A DNA stretch of 64,000 nucleotides from Romboutsia faecis (GTDB taxonomy: Bacteria > Bacillota > Clostridia > Peptostreptococcales > Peptostreptococcaceae). Where the stretch lies: contig NZ_JACRWE010000009.1 of NCBI RefSeq assembly GCF_014323405.1, positions 1 to 64,000 of the forward strand, read 5' to 3'. A model generated the notes under the pieces. The model did no database searches, had not been told where the DNA came from, and worked only from the letters and a program-made list of their open reading frames with translations. The translations under genes and the position numbers were made by a program. Shown here piece after piece: positions 27,760 through 37,183 of the stretch (position 1 is the first letter of the stretch; every line of letters begins with the position of its first letter).

Positions 27760-29451
27760 ATGATTAGTTACACTAAAAGGCGACTAGGAGATATTCTAGT
27801 AGAAGCTGAAAAACTAACATCTTATCAGTTAGCACAAGCGTTAAAGGCTCAAAAAACTATGGGAAAAAAGTTAGGAGAAGTAATAGTTGAACTTAACATT
27901 CTGGATGAAGATGATATTATTGATGCTATAGAGAAGCAAACGGGTATAAAGAAGGTTAATTTAAATGAGATAGAGTTCGATAAAAGAGTTATCAAGTTAG
28001 TATCTCAAGGATTATGTGAAAAATATACATTAATACCTTTTGGAATAGAAGAAAATAAAGTGAAAATTGCATTTTCTGATCCACTTAACATATATGCAGT
28101 AGATGATATATCTATATCAACTGGATTTGAAGTTGAATCTTATATAAGTGATAAAGCCAATATAAGTAAATTTATTCAAGTTCATTATAGTTCAGAAAAA
28201 ATGAATTTAGCAGCAGAAGAATTGTCAAAAGAAAGTTTAGAATCTCAGTATATATCTATTGATGTTGAAGGTTTAGATGATGTTAAAAGTGCTCCAGCTG
28301 TAAAGATGGTAGAATACTTATTTGCAAATGCAGTTGAGATGAGAGCATCAGATATACATATTGAGCCTTTTGAAAATGAAGTGAGAATAAGATATAGAAT
28401 TGATGGACAGTTACAGACTATAAACTCTTTACCAAAGGAAAGCTTAGGTCCATTAGTAACAAGAATCAAAATATTATCTAATTTAAATATAACAGAAAAG
28501 AGGGTCCCTCAAGATGGTCGTGTTATTGCTCAAATAAATGGGAAAAGAGTGGATCTTAGAATATCAATATTACCAGTAGTAAACGGGGAAAAAATAGTTA
28601 TAAGGGTTCTTGATAGTAGTAGTTTTAAAATAGGAAAACAACACCTAGGTATGGATGAAGAAAATATAACTAGATTAGAAAGAATTATATCAAGCCCTCA
28701 TGGAATAGTGTTAGTTACAGGTCCAACGGGTAGTGGTAAATCTACGACTTTATACACTATATTAAATGAATTAAATTCATCAGAAGTTAATATTGTTACA
28801 GTAGAAGATCCAGTAGAGTATACATTAAATGGAATAAACCAAGTGAATGTGAACAATAAGACAAACCTTACTTTTGCTAGTGGATTAAGAAGTATACTAA
28901 GACAGGACCCAGACATAGTAATGATAGGAGAAATTAGAGATGAAGAAACTGCTAAAGTAGCAACTAAAGCAGCAATAACAGGACATTTAGTTTTAAGTAC
29001 ACTTCATACTAATGATGCTCCTTCAACAATAACAAGATTAATTGATATGAATATAGAACCTTATTTGGTATCAACGGCTATTTCAGGGGTAATAGCCCAA
29101 AGACTTATAAAAAAGATATGTCCACATTGTAAGTATGAGTATAATGCAACAGAATATGAAAAGAAAATTTTACAAAACGATACAAGTACAGCGGTAAAGC
29201 TGTATAAAGGAAATGGATGTGGACACTGTAATTATACTGGATACCTAGGAAGAACAGGTATATATGAAATTATGGAAATATCAAGGGAGCATAGAGATTA
29301 TATTAATATAAGTAGAGATCCGAATATTCTAAAAGATATATCTATAAAAAATGGTATGGAAACATTAGAAGAGAACTGCAAAAAATTAGTTCTTAAAGGG
29401 ACAACTACTGTTAATGAACTTGCTTCAATAACTATGATGAAAAATATATAA
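27760..29451 (+). CDS. pilB: type IV pilus assembly ATPase PilB with MshEN c-di-GMP domain
   Basis: The 563-residue GspE-family motor powers pilus extension. At the N terminus two 24-residue motifs, Arg8-Gln31 (RLGDILVEAEKLTSYQLAQA and on) and Lys37-Gln60, separated by five residues, match the MshEN c-di-GMP-binding pattern. The ATPase has Walker A GPTGSGKST (Lys327), Walker B DIVMIGE near 390, and a zinc site of Cys454, Cys457, Cys487, Cys490. It leads the pil operon, with SD AGAGGTG before ATG, and lies under a c-di-GMP-II riboswitch. Confidence 0.95.
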   Translation: MISYTKRRLGDILVEAEKLTSYQLAQALKAQKTMGKKLGEVIVELNILDEDDIIDAIEKQTGIKKVNLNEIEFDKRVIKLVSQGLCEKYTLIPFGIEENKVKIAFSDPLNIYAVDDISISTGFEVESYISDKANISKFIQVHYSSEKMNLAAEELSKESLESQYISIDVEGLDDVKSAPAVKMVEYLFANAVEMRASDIHIEPFENEVRIRYRIDGQLQTINSLPKESLGPLVTRIKILSNLNITEKRVPQDGRVIAQINGKRVDLRISILPVVNGEKIVIRVLDSSSFKIGKQHLGMDEENITRLERIISSPHGIVLVTGPTGSGKSTTLYTILNELNSSEVNIVTVEDPVEYTLNGINQVNVNNKTNLTFASGLRSILRQDPDIVMIGEIRDEETAKVATKAAITGHLVLSTLHTNDAPSTITRLIDMNIEPYLVSTAISGVIAQRLIKKICPHCKYEYNATEYEKKILQNDTSTAVKLYKGNGCGHCNYTGYLGRTGIYEIMEISREHRDYINISRDPNILKDISIKNGMETLEENCKKLVLKGTTTVNELASITMMKNI

Positions 29452-29469
29452 GAAAGGGATGAAATTAAG

Positions 29470-30672
29470 GTGCCTAAATTTGAATATAGAGCTATAAGCC
29501 CTTCAGGAGAAAAGATAACGGGTATACATGAGTCTAATTCTAAGTTTGAAATAACTGATATGCTACGCTCCAATGGATATTATCCGTTAAAAATAGAAGA
29601 AAAAATAGAAAGTAGAAATATTGAAATTAATATTTTCCAAAAAATAACTATAAAGGATATTGCCATATTTTGCAGACAATTTTACACAATGCTAGATGCA
29701 GGATTAACTGTAAATGCTGCATTAGAAATACTAGCACAGCAAACTCCTAACAAAAAACTTAAAGATATAATTAAATTGGTAGAGGATGATGTTAAAAGAG
29801 GAGAAACTTTATCATCTGCTATGGGTAAGTATCAAGATGCATTCCCAAACCTGTTAATCAATATGATTGAAGTTGGAGAAGAAAGTGGAAATTTAGATAC
29901 AATAATGCTTAGAATGTCAGATCAGTATGAAAAAGATAATAAGATAAACAACAAAGTTAGGGTTGCGATGATATATCCATCAATATTGGCTGTAGTAGCA
30001 GCCTTAGTAGTTGCAGTACTTATGGTTTTTGTAATTCCGTCGTTTATGGAAACCTTTGAGTCTATGGGAACTGAACTGCCTGCAATAACAAAGTTATTAA
30101 TGTCTATAAGTGGATTCATAAGTAGTAATATATTATTTATTACTCTGACAATAGTTATACTTTCAGTGCTATTTAGAATTTATGCTAAAACAGAACATGG
30201 TATGCAGACAATCGGATACTTAAAACTTAATTTACCAATAATAGATAAGCTAAATGAAAAGATAATAGTTTCACGATTTACAAGAACTATGTCTCTTTTA
30301 ATGTCTAGTGGAATTCCAATGATAAGATCATTAGAGCTAATTGCAGATATAGTAGGTAATAAAATTGCAGAGGAAATTATATTAAAAATGAGAGAATCTG
30401 TAGTTAGAGGAGAGGGAATATATAAACCAATAAGTAAGAGTAATATATTTCCTAAAATGATGGCCACCATGGTAAAAATTGGAGAAGAATCAGGGACACT
30501 AGACGACATAATGTATAAAACAGCTGACTTTTATGATGATGAGTTAGAGAGTCAAATACAAGCTACCTCAGCAATGATAGAACCAATACTTATAGTTGTT
30601 ATGGGTGTAGTAGTAGGTTTTATAGTAGTATCAATAATGTTACCAATGACGAGTATGTATGATAGTATATAG
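29470..30672 (+). CDS. pilC: type IV pilus inner-membrane platform protein PilC
   Basis: The 400-residue PilC/GspF protein has two repeats of the cytoplasmic T2SSF domain (about 65-190 and 270-395), each followed by membrane helices, with a third hydrophobic segment near residues 170-190 and 210-235. The motifs FCRQFYTMLDAGL and VGEESGNLD repeat as RFTRTMSLLMSSGIP and IGEESGTLDD. It links PilB to the pilus base. GTG start, 18 nt after pilB. Confidence 0.93.
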   Translation: MPKFEYRAISPSGEKITGIHESNSKFEITDMLRSNGYYPLKIEEKIESRNIEINIFQKITIKDIAIFCRQFYTMLDAGLTVNAALEILAQQTPNKKLKDIIKLVEDDVKRGETLSSAMGKYQDAFPNLLINMIEVGEESGNLDTIMLRMSDQYEKDNKINNKVRVAMIYPSILAVVAALVVAVLMVFVIPSFMETFESMGTELPAITKLLMSISGFISSNILFITLTIVILSVLFRIYAKTEHGMQTIGYLKLNLPIIDKLNEKIIVSRFTRTMSLLMSSGIPMIRSLELIADIVGNKIAEEIILKMRESVVRGEGIYKPISKSNIFPKMMATMVKIGEESGTLDDIMYKTADFYDDELESQIQATSAMIEPILIVVMGVVVGFIVVSIMLPMTSMYDSI

Positions 30673-30699
30673 AAATTAAAATACAAAGAGGTGCGAATA

Positions 30700-31743
30700 G
30701 TGGAAGCTAAAAAAGTGAGTTTAAAAGAACTTATGAGTATGGATATAAAAGATTTAATTAAAAATAAAAACAAAAAAAATAAGAGTAAACCCAAAAAAGA
30801 GAAGGAATTAAAAAGAGAAATAATTTCATTTGATATAGGGAGTGACTACACAAAGATAGTAGTAGGAAAATATTATAAAGGAAAGTTAAGTATAAGTAAT
30901 TACTTAGAATTTGAAACTCCAAAAGATAGTGTTAACGATGGTTTAATTATAAATGAAAAAATCTTAGCAGATAAAATCCAAATATTACTTAATGAGAATA
31001 AAATAAAAGCAAAGTATGCAAGCTTTACAACAAATTCAACGACTATTATAAATAGAGAAATTATAATACCAAAAGTAGATGAAGATGAAGTTGAAAGTGT
31101 AATAAAATTTGAGATGGAACAATACCTACCAATAAATCTAAATGATTATATTGTTCAATATATTGAATTAGATGAGGTAGAACAAGAAAATAGTAATAAA
31201 TTAAAAGTATATGTTATAGCATACCCAGAGAAGATGGCTAGAGGTTATTATGATATACTAAAAGTTCTTAAGTTAAAGCCAGTATCTCTTGATGTAGCAT
31301 TTAATTCATTAAGTAAATTAATTACATGTACAGATAAAGTTAATGAAGATTCATATGATGCTTCATTAACAAATGTATTTATAGATATAGGATCAAGCTT
31401 TACGTCATTGAGTATTTATAAAAATGGAAAATTAGATTTTACAAGGATAATTAGAAGTAATTATATTGATACAACATATGATGAAATGATATTTATACAG
31501 AATTTATCGGAAGAAATAGAAAGAATAATAAGATTCTACAATAACAAATACATAGGCAATAAGATAGATGGGATTTATATACTAGGAGGAATATCTAGTT
31601 TATATAATATTCACGAATACATAGGCGAAAAAATCAATATCCCAACTAAAAAAATAAATAATATAAAATTTAATGAAGCTAATATAAGTATTGATAATAT
31701 AGAAAATTATTTAAATGCAATTGGAGCCTTAATTAGGTCTTAA
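30700..31743 (+). CDS. pilM: type IV pilus assembly protein PilM
   Basis: This 347-residue actin-like ATPase fold has SFDIGSDYTKIVVGK (phosphate 1), FIDIGSSFTSLSIYK (phosphate 2) and IYILGGIS (adenosine) motifs. It is cytoplasmic and normally binds the N-terminal peptide of PilN. A ~45-residue lysine-rich N-terminal extension precedes the fold, which is unusual for PilM. The GTG at 30700 is chosen because AGAGGTG lies 6 nt upstream; a GTG at 30691 overlaps that site. In Clostridioides difficile pilM and pilN are fused; here they are separate, 9 nt apart. Confidence 0.88.
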   Translation: MEAKKVSLKELMSMDIKDLIKNKNKKNKSKPKKEKELKREIISFDIGSDYTKIVVGKYYKGKLSISNYLEFETPKDSVNDGLIINEKILADKIQILLNENKIKAKYASFTTNSTTIINREIIIPKVDEDEVESVIKFEMEQYLPINLNDYIVQYIELDEVEQENSNKLKVYVIAYPEKMARGYYDILKVLKLKPVSLDVAFNSLSKLITCTDKVNEDSYDASLTNVFIDIGSSFTSLSIYKNGKLDFTRIIRSNYIDTTYDEMIFIQNLSEEIERIIRFYNNKYIGNKIDGIYILGGISSLYNIHEYIGEKINIPTKKINNIKFNEANISIDNIENYLNAIGALIRS

Positions 31744-31752
31744 GGGGGAAAT

Positions 31753-32304
31753 ATGGCAGATATAAACTTTTTTAAACATTACGAACATTTAAAAAAAGAC
31801 TCATCAGATAAGTATACGTATGTTACAGCAGGATTAGTAGGTGCTTTAATAATAGTGAGTGCTTCTATTAATATTGCAAAAATTCACTTATATAATAAAG
31901 AAATAGAAATATATAATTCTAAATTAAATGCAGAAGATGTGCAAAGCAAAATAAAAACTGCAGAAGAGGTAAATGCAAAATTAGATATATTATCTAAATA
32001 TGAAACACAAATAGATGATGTAATCAATTCTATAAATACAAGAGAAGTTGTATCAATAGATGTAATAGATAAAATTAGTTCAACAGTACCATCAGATGTA
32101 TCATTTGAGAGTATGAATATAAGTGAAGGGACTGTTAATATAGAAGCAATTTCAAATACTAGATCATCTATAGGAGAACTAGAAAATAGGCTTAAAAAAT
32201 TAGATATATTACAAGATGTCTATGTAGGGACAATATCTGAAAATACATCGCTAGAAGGGATGTTTGCATTCAATATAAAATGTACACTGAAAGGAGGAAA
32301 CTAA
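31753..32304 (+). CDS. pilN: type IV pilus assembly protein PilN
   Basis: The 183-residue protein starts with INFF (residues 4-7), equivalent to the INLLP-type peptide that docks on PilM. One transmembrane helix follows (about 25-43), then a coiled coil and a ferredoxin-like outside domain. It bridges PilM to PilO. SD GGGGG precedes ATG. It lies between pilM and pilO. Confidence 0.88.
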   Translation: MADINFFKHYEHLKKDSSDKYTYVTAGLVGALIIVSASINIAKIHLYNKEIEIYNSKLNAEDVQSKIKTAEEVNAKLDILSKYETQIDDVINSINTREVVSIDVIDKISSTVPSDVSFESMNISEGTVNIEAISNTRSSIGELENRLKKLDILQDVYVGTISENTSLEGMFAFNIKCTLKGGN

Positions 32305-32307
32305 ACT

Positions 32308-33570
32308 ATGAACATAAGTAAAAGGGAGAAGGTTATGTTAAGTTCTTTAGGGATTGTTCTTGTGGGAGTCTTATACTATCAGTTTATATACATGAAACAA
32401 ATTGAGAAAGTAGATACTTTAGAAATCAAAAGAAATGAAGTGGAAACTAAATATAATGAAGTTATGGATACAATTATGGCTTTAGAACAAAAACAAAATA
32501 GAATAAGCTCTATGTATTCAACTTTAGATATGAAGGCATCTAAATATTATTCATATATAGTTCAAGAAAATATAATATTAGATATTAATAAAATGCTAAT
32601 AGATAGTGAACTTACTGGAGATTTAAGTTTTACAGAATTAGAAGTTAAAGAAGTAGAAAAAAATAGTAGTATAGATACGAACAAACAAAATGGAAGTATA
32701 AATACATTGGTAGAAAAGTATGAAAATATAGGGAAATCATTAAAAACACAATCTAATATAGATATACAAAATAATAATTTAGTTGAAGAAGATTTATCTA
32801 AAACAGATGAAGAAAATATAAATGAAGATACTCAAAGTAGTGAAGCTTCTGCTACTATAGAACAAATGTATGTATCGCTTACGTATAAGGGAACTTATTC
32901 TCAGTTAAAATCATTTATAAAAAAAGTAGAGAGAAGTAATAAAAAAATAGTAATAACAAATTGTAGTATAACAACAGATGCAGATAATAAGGTTTCTGGA
33001 AGTATGAACCTTGAATTTTATGCAATACCTAGCATAGGAGATATAAAATCATATTATGAAAATTGGGATTTGGACTCAGAGTCAGGAAAGGAAATACCAT
33101 TTAATTCTATGAATGCACCTGTAGGGTATAAGGGTTCGTCTGAAAAGAATATAGAGAGTGATTTTGTAATTGCAGTAAAACCAAAAGCTTCAGATATACC
33201 AACTGTAACAATAGGTAAAGGTGAAGATACTAAGGGTACTACATATATAGAATCAGATAATTCTGGTATTGAAAGTATTGAAATAGAATTAAAAAATGAT
33301 AGAGATAAATATTATTATTCATATAAAACATCTACTAAATCATATCCAGGGTCAAATAAAGTAGAGAAGTTTACTCCTATAGAAGATGTTATAAATATAA
33401 ATATAAGCAGTCAAGAGAGACTGAATTCAGATGATAAATCGGGAATTAAGTTGACTGTAAAAAATAATACAGATAGAAAAATTAACATAAATGTAATTGA
33501 TGATGATAAAGAAAGACCAAGGGTAAGTATATCAGGCATAGGGTCTAATATAAGTGTTGTTAATAAGTAG
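32308..33570 (+). CDS. pilO: PilO-like pilus assembly protein, enlarged
   Basis: Residues 1-110 have the PilO plan: a short basic N terminus, a membrane helix (about 9-28) and a coiled coil. An acidic Asn/Glu-rich insert (about 120-190) and a ferredoxin-like segment (YVSLTYKGTYSQLKSFIKKV) follow. At 420 residues it is about twice the usual PilO; the last ~180 residues have no match I can name and are strand-rich. Assignment rests on topology and position 4 nt after pilN. Confidence 0.78.
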   Translation: MNISKREKVMLSSLGIVLVGVLYYQFIYMKQIEKVDTLEIKRNEVETKYNEVMDTIMALEQKQNRISSMYSTLDMKASKYYSYIVQENIILDINKMLIDSELTGDLSFTELEVKEVEKNSSIDTNKQNGSINTLVEKYENIGKSLKTQSNIDIQNNNLVEEDLSKTDEENINEDTQSSEASATIEQMYVSLTYKGTYSQLKSFIKKVERSNKKIVITNCSITTDADNKVSGSMNLEFYAIPSIGDIKSYYENWDLDSESGKEIPFNSMNAPVGYKGSSEKNIESDFVIAVKPKASDIPTVTIGKGEDTKGTTYIESDNSGIESIEIELKNDRDKYYYSYKTSTKSYPGSNKVEKFTPIEDVININISSQERLNSDDKSGIKLTVKNNTDRKININVIDDDKERPRVSISGIGSNISVVNK

Positions 33571-33577
33571 GTGAATT

Positions 33578-34435
33578 ATGGCTAAAAAAAATAATAAAGG
33601 ATTTAGTCTTATTGAAATTATTATCAGTCTTGCCATTGCATCTATAATGATACTGAGTGGATATCAATTAATTATTAATGCAGTAAAATTAAATAAAAAA
33701 GGTGAAGATAGACAGCAAGCCAACTTAGTGGGACAACAAGTAATAGAAGAAATTAAGACTATTGATGATAGAAATATATCAACTAATTTATTGACAATAA
33801 ACGAAAATTTAATTTTAACAGGAACAATAAATGGAAATATAAATGAGTATAAAGGAACTTTATTAGATGAATCTGGCGAATATGACGTAAATATATTTAT
33901 GGAAAAAGAAGATGTAGAGTTTAAGGAAAATAATTATAACAGTGAAATCAATTACGATTTAAGATATGACATCTCCAATGCCAATGATAATTTAGTTATA
34001 AAAAATAGTGAAAATCATAGTGTAAGTAACATTAGTTTAAATGATAATAAAAATTTCAAGATAATTTTAGAAAATTCTGACAAATTAGATGGTAATGTAG
34101 ATATAGATAATAATTGTAATGAAGTTACTTTAAATATAAAATCTAAAGATGAGATTTTTTTAGATTTTACAAATTATAATTTTAATAAAGATATAGATAT
34201 AGAAATATACAATAACTTAGATAAAAAATTGAAGATATATATTCAAAAACCAATGAATACATATTCTAACGTTAATGCAAGAAGTATAATTGGATTGATA
34301 GAAATTTATAATAATCCAATTTTTGAAAAAATAGGGTATTCATATAAAGTAAAAGTTATTGTTAAAAAATATAAAAATATATTATTTGAGGGATATACAA
34401 ATAAAAATATGAAAAAAGAAATAAATGAAAATTAG
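33578..34435 (+). CDS. minor prepilin, PilV-like
   Basis: A type III signal KG-FSLIE (cleavage after Gly8, Glu at mature position 5) and a hydrophobic helix to residue ~32 mark a prepilin. The 285-residue product is larger than typical pilins and has an Asn/Asp-rich C-terminal domain without recognisable motifs. Place in the operon equals PilV in C. difficile. No cysteines are obvious in the head domain. Confidence 0.85.
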   Translation: MAKKNNKGFSLIEIIISLAIASIMILSGYQLIINAVKLNKKGEDRQQANLVGQQVIEEIKTIDDRNISTNLLTINENLILTGTINGNINEYKGTLLDESGEYDVNIFMEKEDVEFKENNYNSEINYDLRYDISNANDNLVIKNSENHSVSNISLNDNKNFKIILENSDKLDGNVDIDNNCNEVTLNIKSKDEIFLDFTNYNFNKDIDIEIYNNLDKKLKIYIQKPMNTYSNVNARSIIGLIEIYNNPIFEKIGYSYKVKVIVKKYKNILFEGYTNKNMKKEINEN

Positions 34436-34445
34436 AGGTGATTAA

Positions 34446-36599
34446 GTGAAGAAAAATAATAAAGGCTCTAGTTTAATCACTGTAATAATAATAATGGCTG
34501 TAGTATTTATTACAGGAACAGCGATATTGAGTCTTTTAAATGTTAATTATAGAATTAGAGTAAAAGAAAACAGAAGGCTACAAAACTTATATGCTTCAGA
34601 AGCCGGAGTAGATACTGCTTATAATATAATTGCTAAAACGTTTGAAGTAGCAATAGATAAGGCTTACACAGAGGTGAAAAATCTAGAAGATTTCAATGAA
34701 TTAAGTGAAGAAGAAAAAGATAAGATGTTTAAAATGAACTTTAAAAATTTTATATCTAATAACAAATACATAAATTCATCTGGAGAAAAAAATCATATGT
34801 ATGACTTATTCAAAGATACGGTAGAAGGATTAAAATATGTGTCTATTGGATTAGATGGAGATATTAACTATAGCGATGTAGAATTTGATTTTTATGAAGG
34901 TAAAAGTGAAATCCAAGAACCTTTATTAAGTATCTTAGATACTTCTAAATTAAATGATGAAAATAATGAATACGAATTAGATTTATCTTCAGAGTTTTAT
35001 ACAAATGATTCAACAGGAGAGAATAAAAGGATAATTGAATTAACTTATGATATAAAAATACCTAATTTTGAGGATATTACATTAAACATTACCGATAAAG
35101 AATCTGTAAAACAAGAATTTAAAAGTAAAGCAATAATTACAGATAAGAACATAGTATTTAATAATGGAGCTACTATAAATGGAGACATATTTGCACTAGG
35201 AAGCAATAAGGCTGAAAACTTAGAAACTAAATATAATGGTGGAATAAAATTTATAAATAACCAAGACTTAGAGTCAAACTTGATAAATGTAAATGGTAAT
35301 ATGTACACTTCAAATACATTTAGTTTAGTTCAAAATGCAAAAGTAAATATAAATGGAAGTTTGTATGCAGGAAATGTGTATATAGGTGACGGAGAATCTA
35401 AAGTTTTTGAAGGTAAAAATAATAATCTTTATATAGGAAATAACTCATCAAATAATATAGATGATTTAGACAGTGAAGTAGTTCTCAATAACGATTTAGT
35501 TATAAATTCAATAAATAGTAATATTACTATAGATAACTTTTACGGAATAAATGATATTACTATTAATGAAAATGGTAAAGAGGTTAAAAGTTCAAGTAGT
35601 ATAATTGTAAATAATAACTCAGAAGAATCTACTGATTATTCCAATCTTACTATAAAAAATAATGCATATATTATGGGATCAGCATATATAAATGCCAAGA
35701 ATAGCAAAGGTAAATATTATCAAACTGGAGAATCAACAGCAGTTAATGGAAATTATATTGCATATACAGTACCATTAGAGGGTAATGATTTTGAAAGTAT
35801 TGAATTTGAATACTACGATACTTTACAACTAGTGGAAAAATATAAAAATGATAAAGGCTCAAATTTGACAGTATCAGATAAAAGTGAATACTTTGATAGA
35901 TTTGCAGCAGAAAACAAGGACTTACTCAATCATGGTGGGATTAATTTTCTAAATAAAGAAAATGTAAAGGCTATTGGATCTGTGATTTATAAGAATGAAG
36001 ATGATTCAGTAGGAGTATTAGAAAGTAGATATATAATATCTAATGATTCAGTGATAAAAAATAAAAAAAATAAATACATAAAATATGTATACAATATGGG
36101 AACAGAAGTAACAAATGATGAAGATAGTCCTAAAAAAGTATCAGATTATCTAATAAGCTTAAAAGAATATATTCCTGTACAAAAGATTAATTTAGATGAA
36201 GTCGCAATAATAAGTGATGATAAAGAAATTACAATTACAACAGAAAATAATATTGGTAAGATAACTGTAGGTAATGAAACAATAACATTTGATGATAATG
36301 AAATTAAAGCTGTTATAGTTACTAATTCAGAAGTAAATATAGATGGAAATGTGAATTTTACTGGAACGATAATTAGTACAGAAGATGTTAGTGTAAAGAA
36401 TGGAACATTTGAATATTCAAGTATTAGCTATGATGAAAAAACTGTACAAAGAATAATTGCAAATAACTATAGTGCTTTTAAGAACTTAGGAATACTATCA
36501 GGGAAAAACTCTAATAGCACATCCTTAGTATCAGAAAATAAATATCAGTATGATATTAAACGATATATAAAATCAAAAAATTGGAAGATAGAAAAGTAG
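34446..36599 (+). CDS. large minor prepilin, PilK/GspK-like with beta-solenoid body
   Basis: The N terminus (KKNNKG-SSLITVIII) is a prepilin signal lacking the usual Glu at mature position 5 (Thr instead), as in GspK/PilX-type tip pilins. A TM helix covers about residues 10-30. The 717-residue body includes repeats of the form NG(D/N/S)(I/M/L)(F/Y) near 245-320 and again near 630-660 (INGDIFALGS, VNGNMYTSNT, INGSLYAGNV, IDGNVNFTGT), suggesting a right-handed beta-solenoid. GTG start with GAGGTG upstream. Likely sits at the pilus tip with the other minor pilins; this is inference. Confidence 0.8.
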   Translation: MKKNNKGSSLITVIIIMAVVFITGTAILSLLNVNYRIRVKENRRLQNLYASEAGVDTAYNIIAKTFEVAIDKAYTEVKNLEDFNELSEEEKDKMFKMNFKNFISNNKYINSSGEKNHMYDLFKDTVEGLKYVSIGLDGDINYSDVEFDFYEGKSEIQEPLLSILDTSKLNDENNEYELDLSSEFYTNDSTGENKRIIELTYDIKIPNFEDITLNITDKESVKQEFKSKAIITDKNIVFNNGATINGDIFALGSNKAENLETKYNGGIKFINNQDLESNLINVNGNMYTSNTFSLVQNAKVNINGSLYAGNVYIGDGESKVFEGKNNNLYIGNNSSNNIDDLDSEVVLNNDLVINSINSNITIDNFYGINDITINENGKEVKSSSSIIVNNNSEESTDYSNLTIKNNAYIMGSAYINAKNSKGKYYQTGESTAVNGNYIAYTVPLEGNDFESIEFEYYDTLQLVEKYKNDKGSNLTVSDKSEYFDRFAAENKDLLNHGGINFLNKENVKAIGSVIYKNEDDSVGVLESRYIISNDSVIKNKKNKYIKYVYNMGTEVTNDEDSPKKVSDYLISLKEYIPVQKINLDEVAIISDDKEITITTENNIGKITVGNETITFDDNEIKAVIVTNSEVNIDGNVNFTGTIISTEDVSVKNGTFEYSSISYDEKTVQRIIANNYSAFKNLGILSGKNSNSTSLVSENKYQYDIKRYIKSKNWKIEK

Positions 36600-36611
36600 A
36601 GGATAATAATA

Positions 36612-37160
36612 TTGAAAAGAGATTCTAAAGGAATGACATTAATAGAAATTTTAATTGCATTATCAATTATAACAGTTGTTTTGACTATCGCTTATAGTAT
36701 ACAAATATCAAGTATAAAAATATTATCAAAAACAGAAATAAAAACTATGTTACAAACTGAATCACAAGTAATACAGAACGAAATAAACAAAATAGGAATG
36801 CAATCCTCGGGTGTTATAGAAGCAATTGATGTAAATGATAATGATATATTGGATGATATAACAAAGTCTAATGTATTTACAAAAGTAAAATCATTATCTT
36901 TAATTGAATATTTGGATGGTGATAAATACATCCATGAATTTAAGATAGAAGATAGTATTTTAAGTCTTGTAACTATAGAACCTGACAAAACCGTAAAGAA
37001 AGAATTATCAACTTACGTTGATAGTATAAATATAAAACCGATTAAAGATTCCTTAAAGAATAGTGAATCCATAGAGATAGAGATTATACTTTATAAAAAT
37101 AAAGGATTTAATAATATAAATTATAAAATTCCAATTTTAATTAATTTCAGAAATAAGTAA
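36612..37160 (+). CDS. minor prepilin, PilU/PilW-like
   Basis: The 182-residue protein starts at TTG with AGAGG 10 nt upstream. The signal KG-MTLIE has the conserved Glu5 and a helix to about residue 28. The head domain is small and strand-rich. In position it corresponds to PilU of C. difficile. Together with the two prepilins upstream it likely primes pilus assembly. Confidence 0.83.
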   Translation: MKRDSKGMTLIEILIALSIITVVLTIAYSIQISSIKILSKTEIKTMLQTESQVIQNEINKIGMQSSGVIEAIDVNDNDILDDITKSNVFTKVKSLSLIEYLDGDKYIHEFKIEDSILSLVTIEPDKTVKKELSTYVDSINIKPIKDSLKNSESIEIEIILYKNKGFNNINYKIPILINFRNK

Positions 37161-37183
37161 TACATACGTAAGGGGGAATACAT

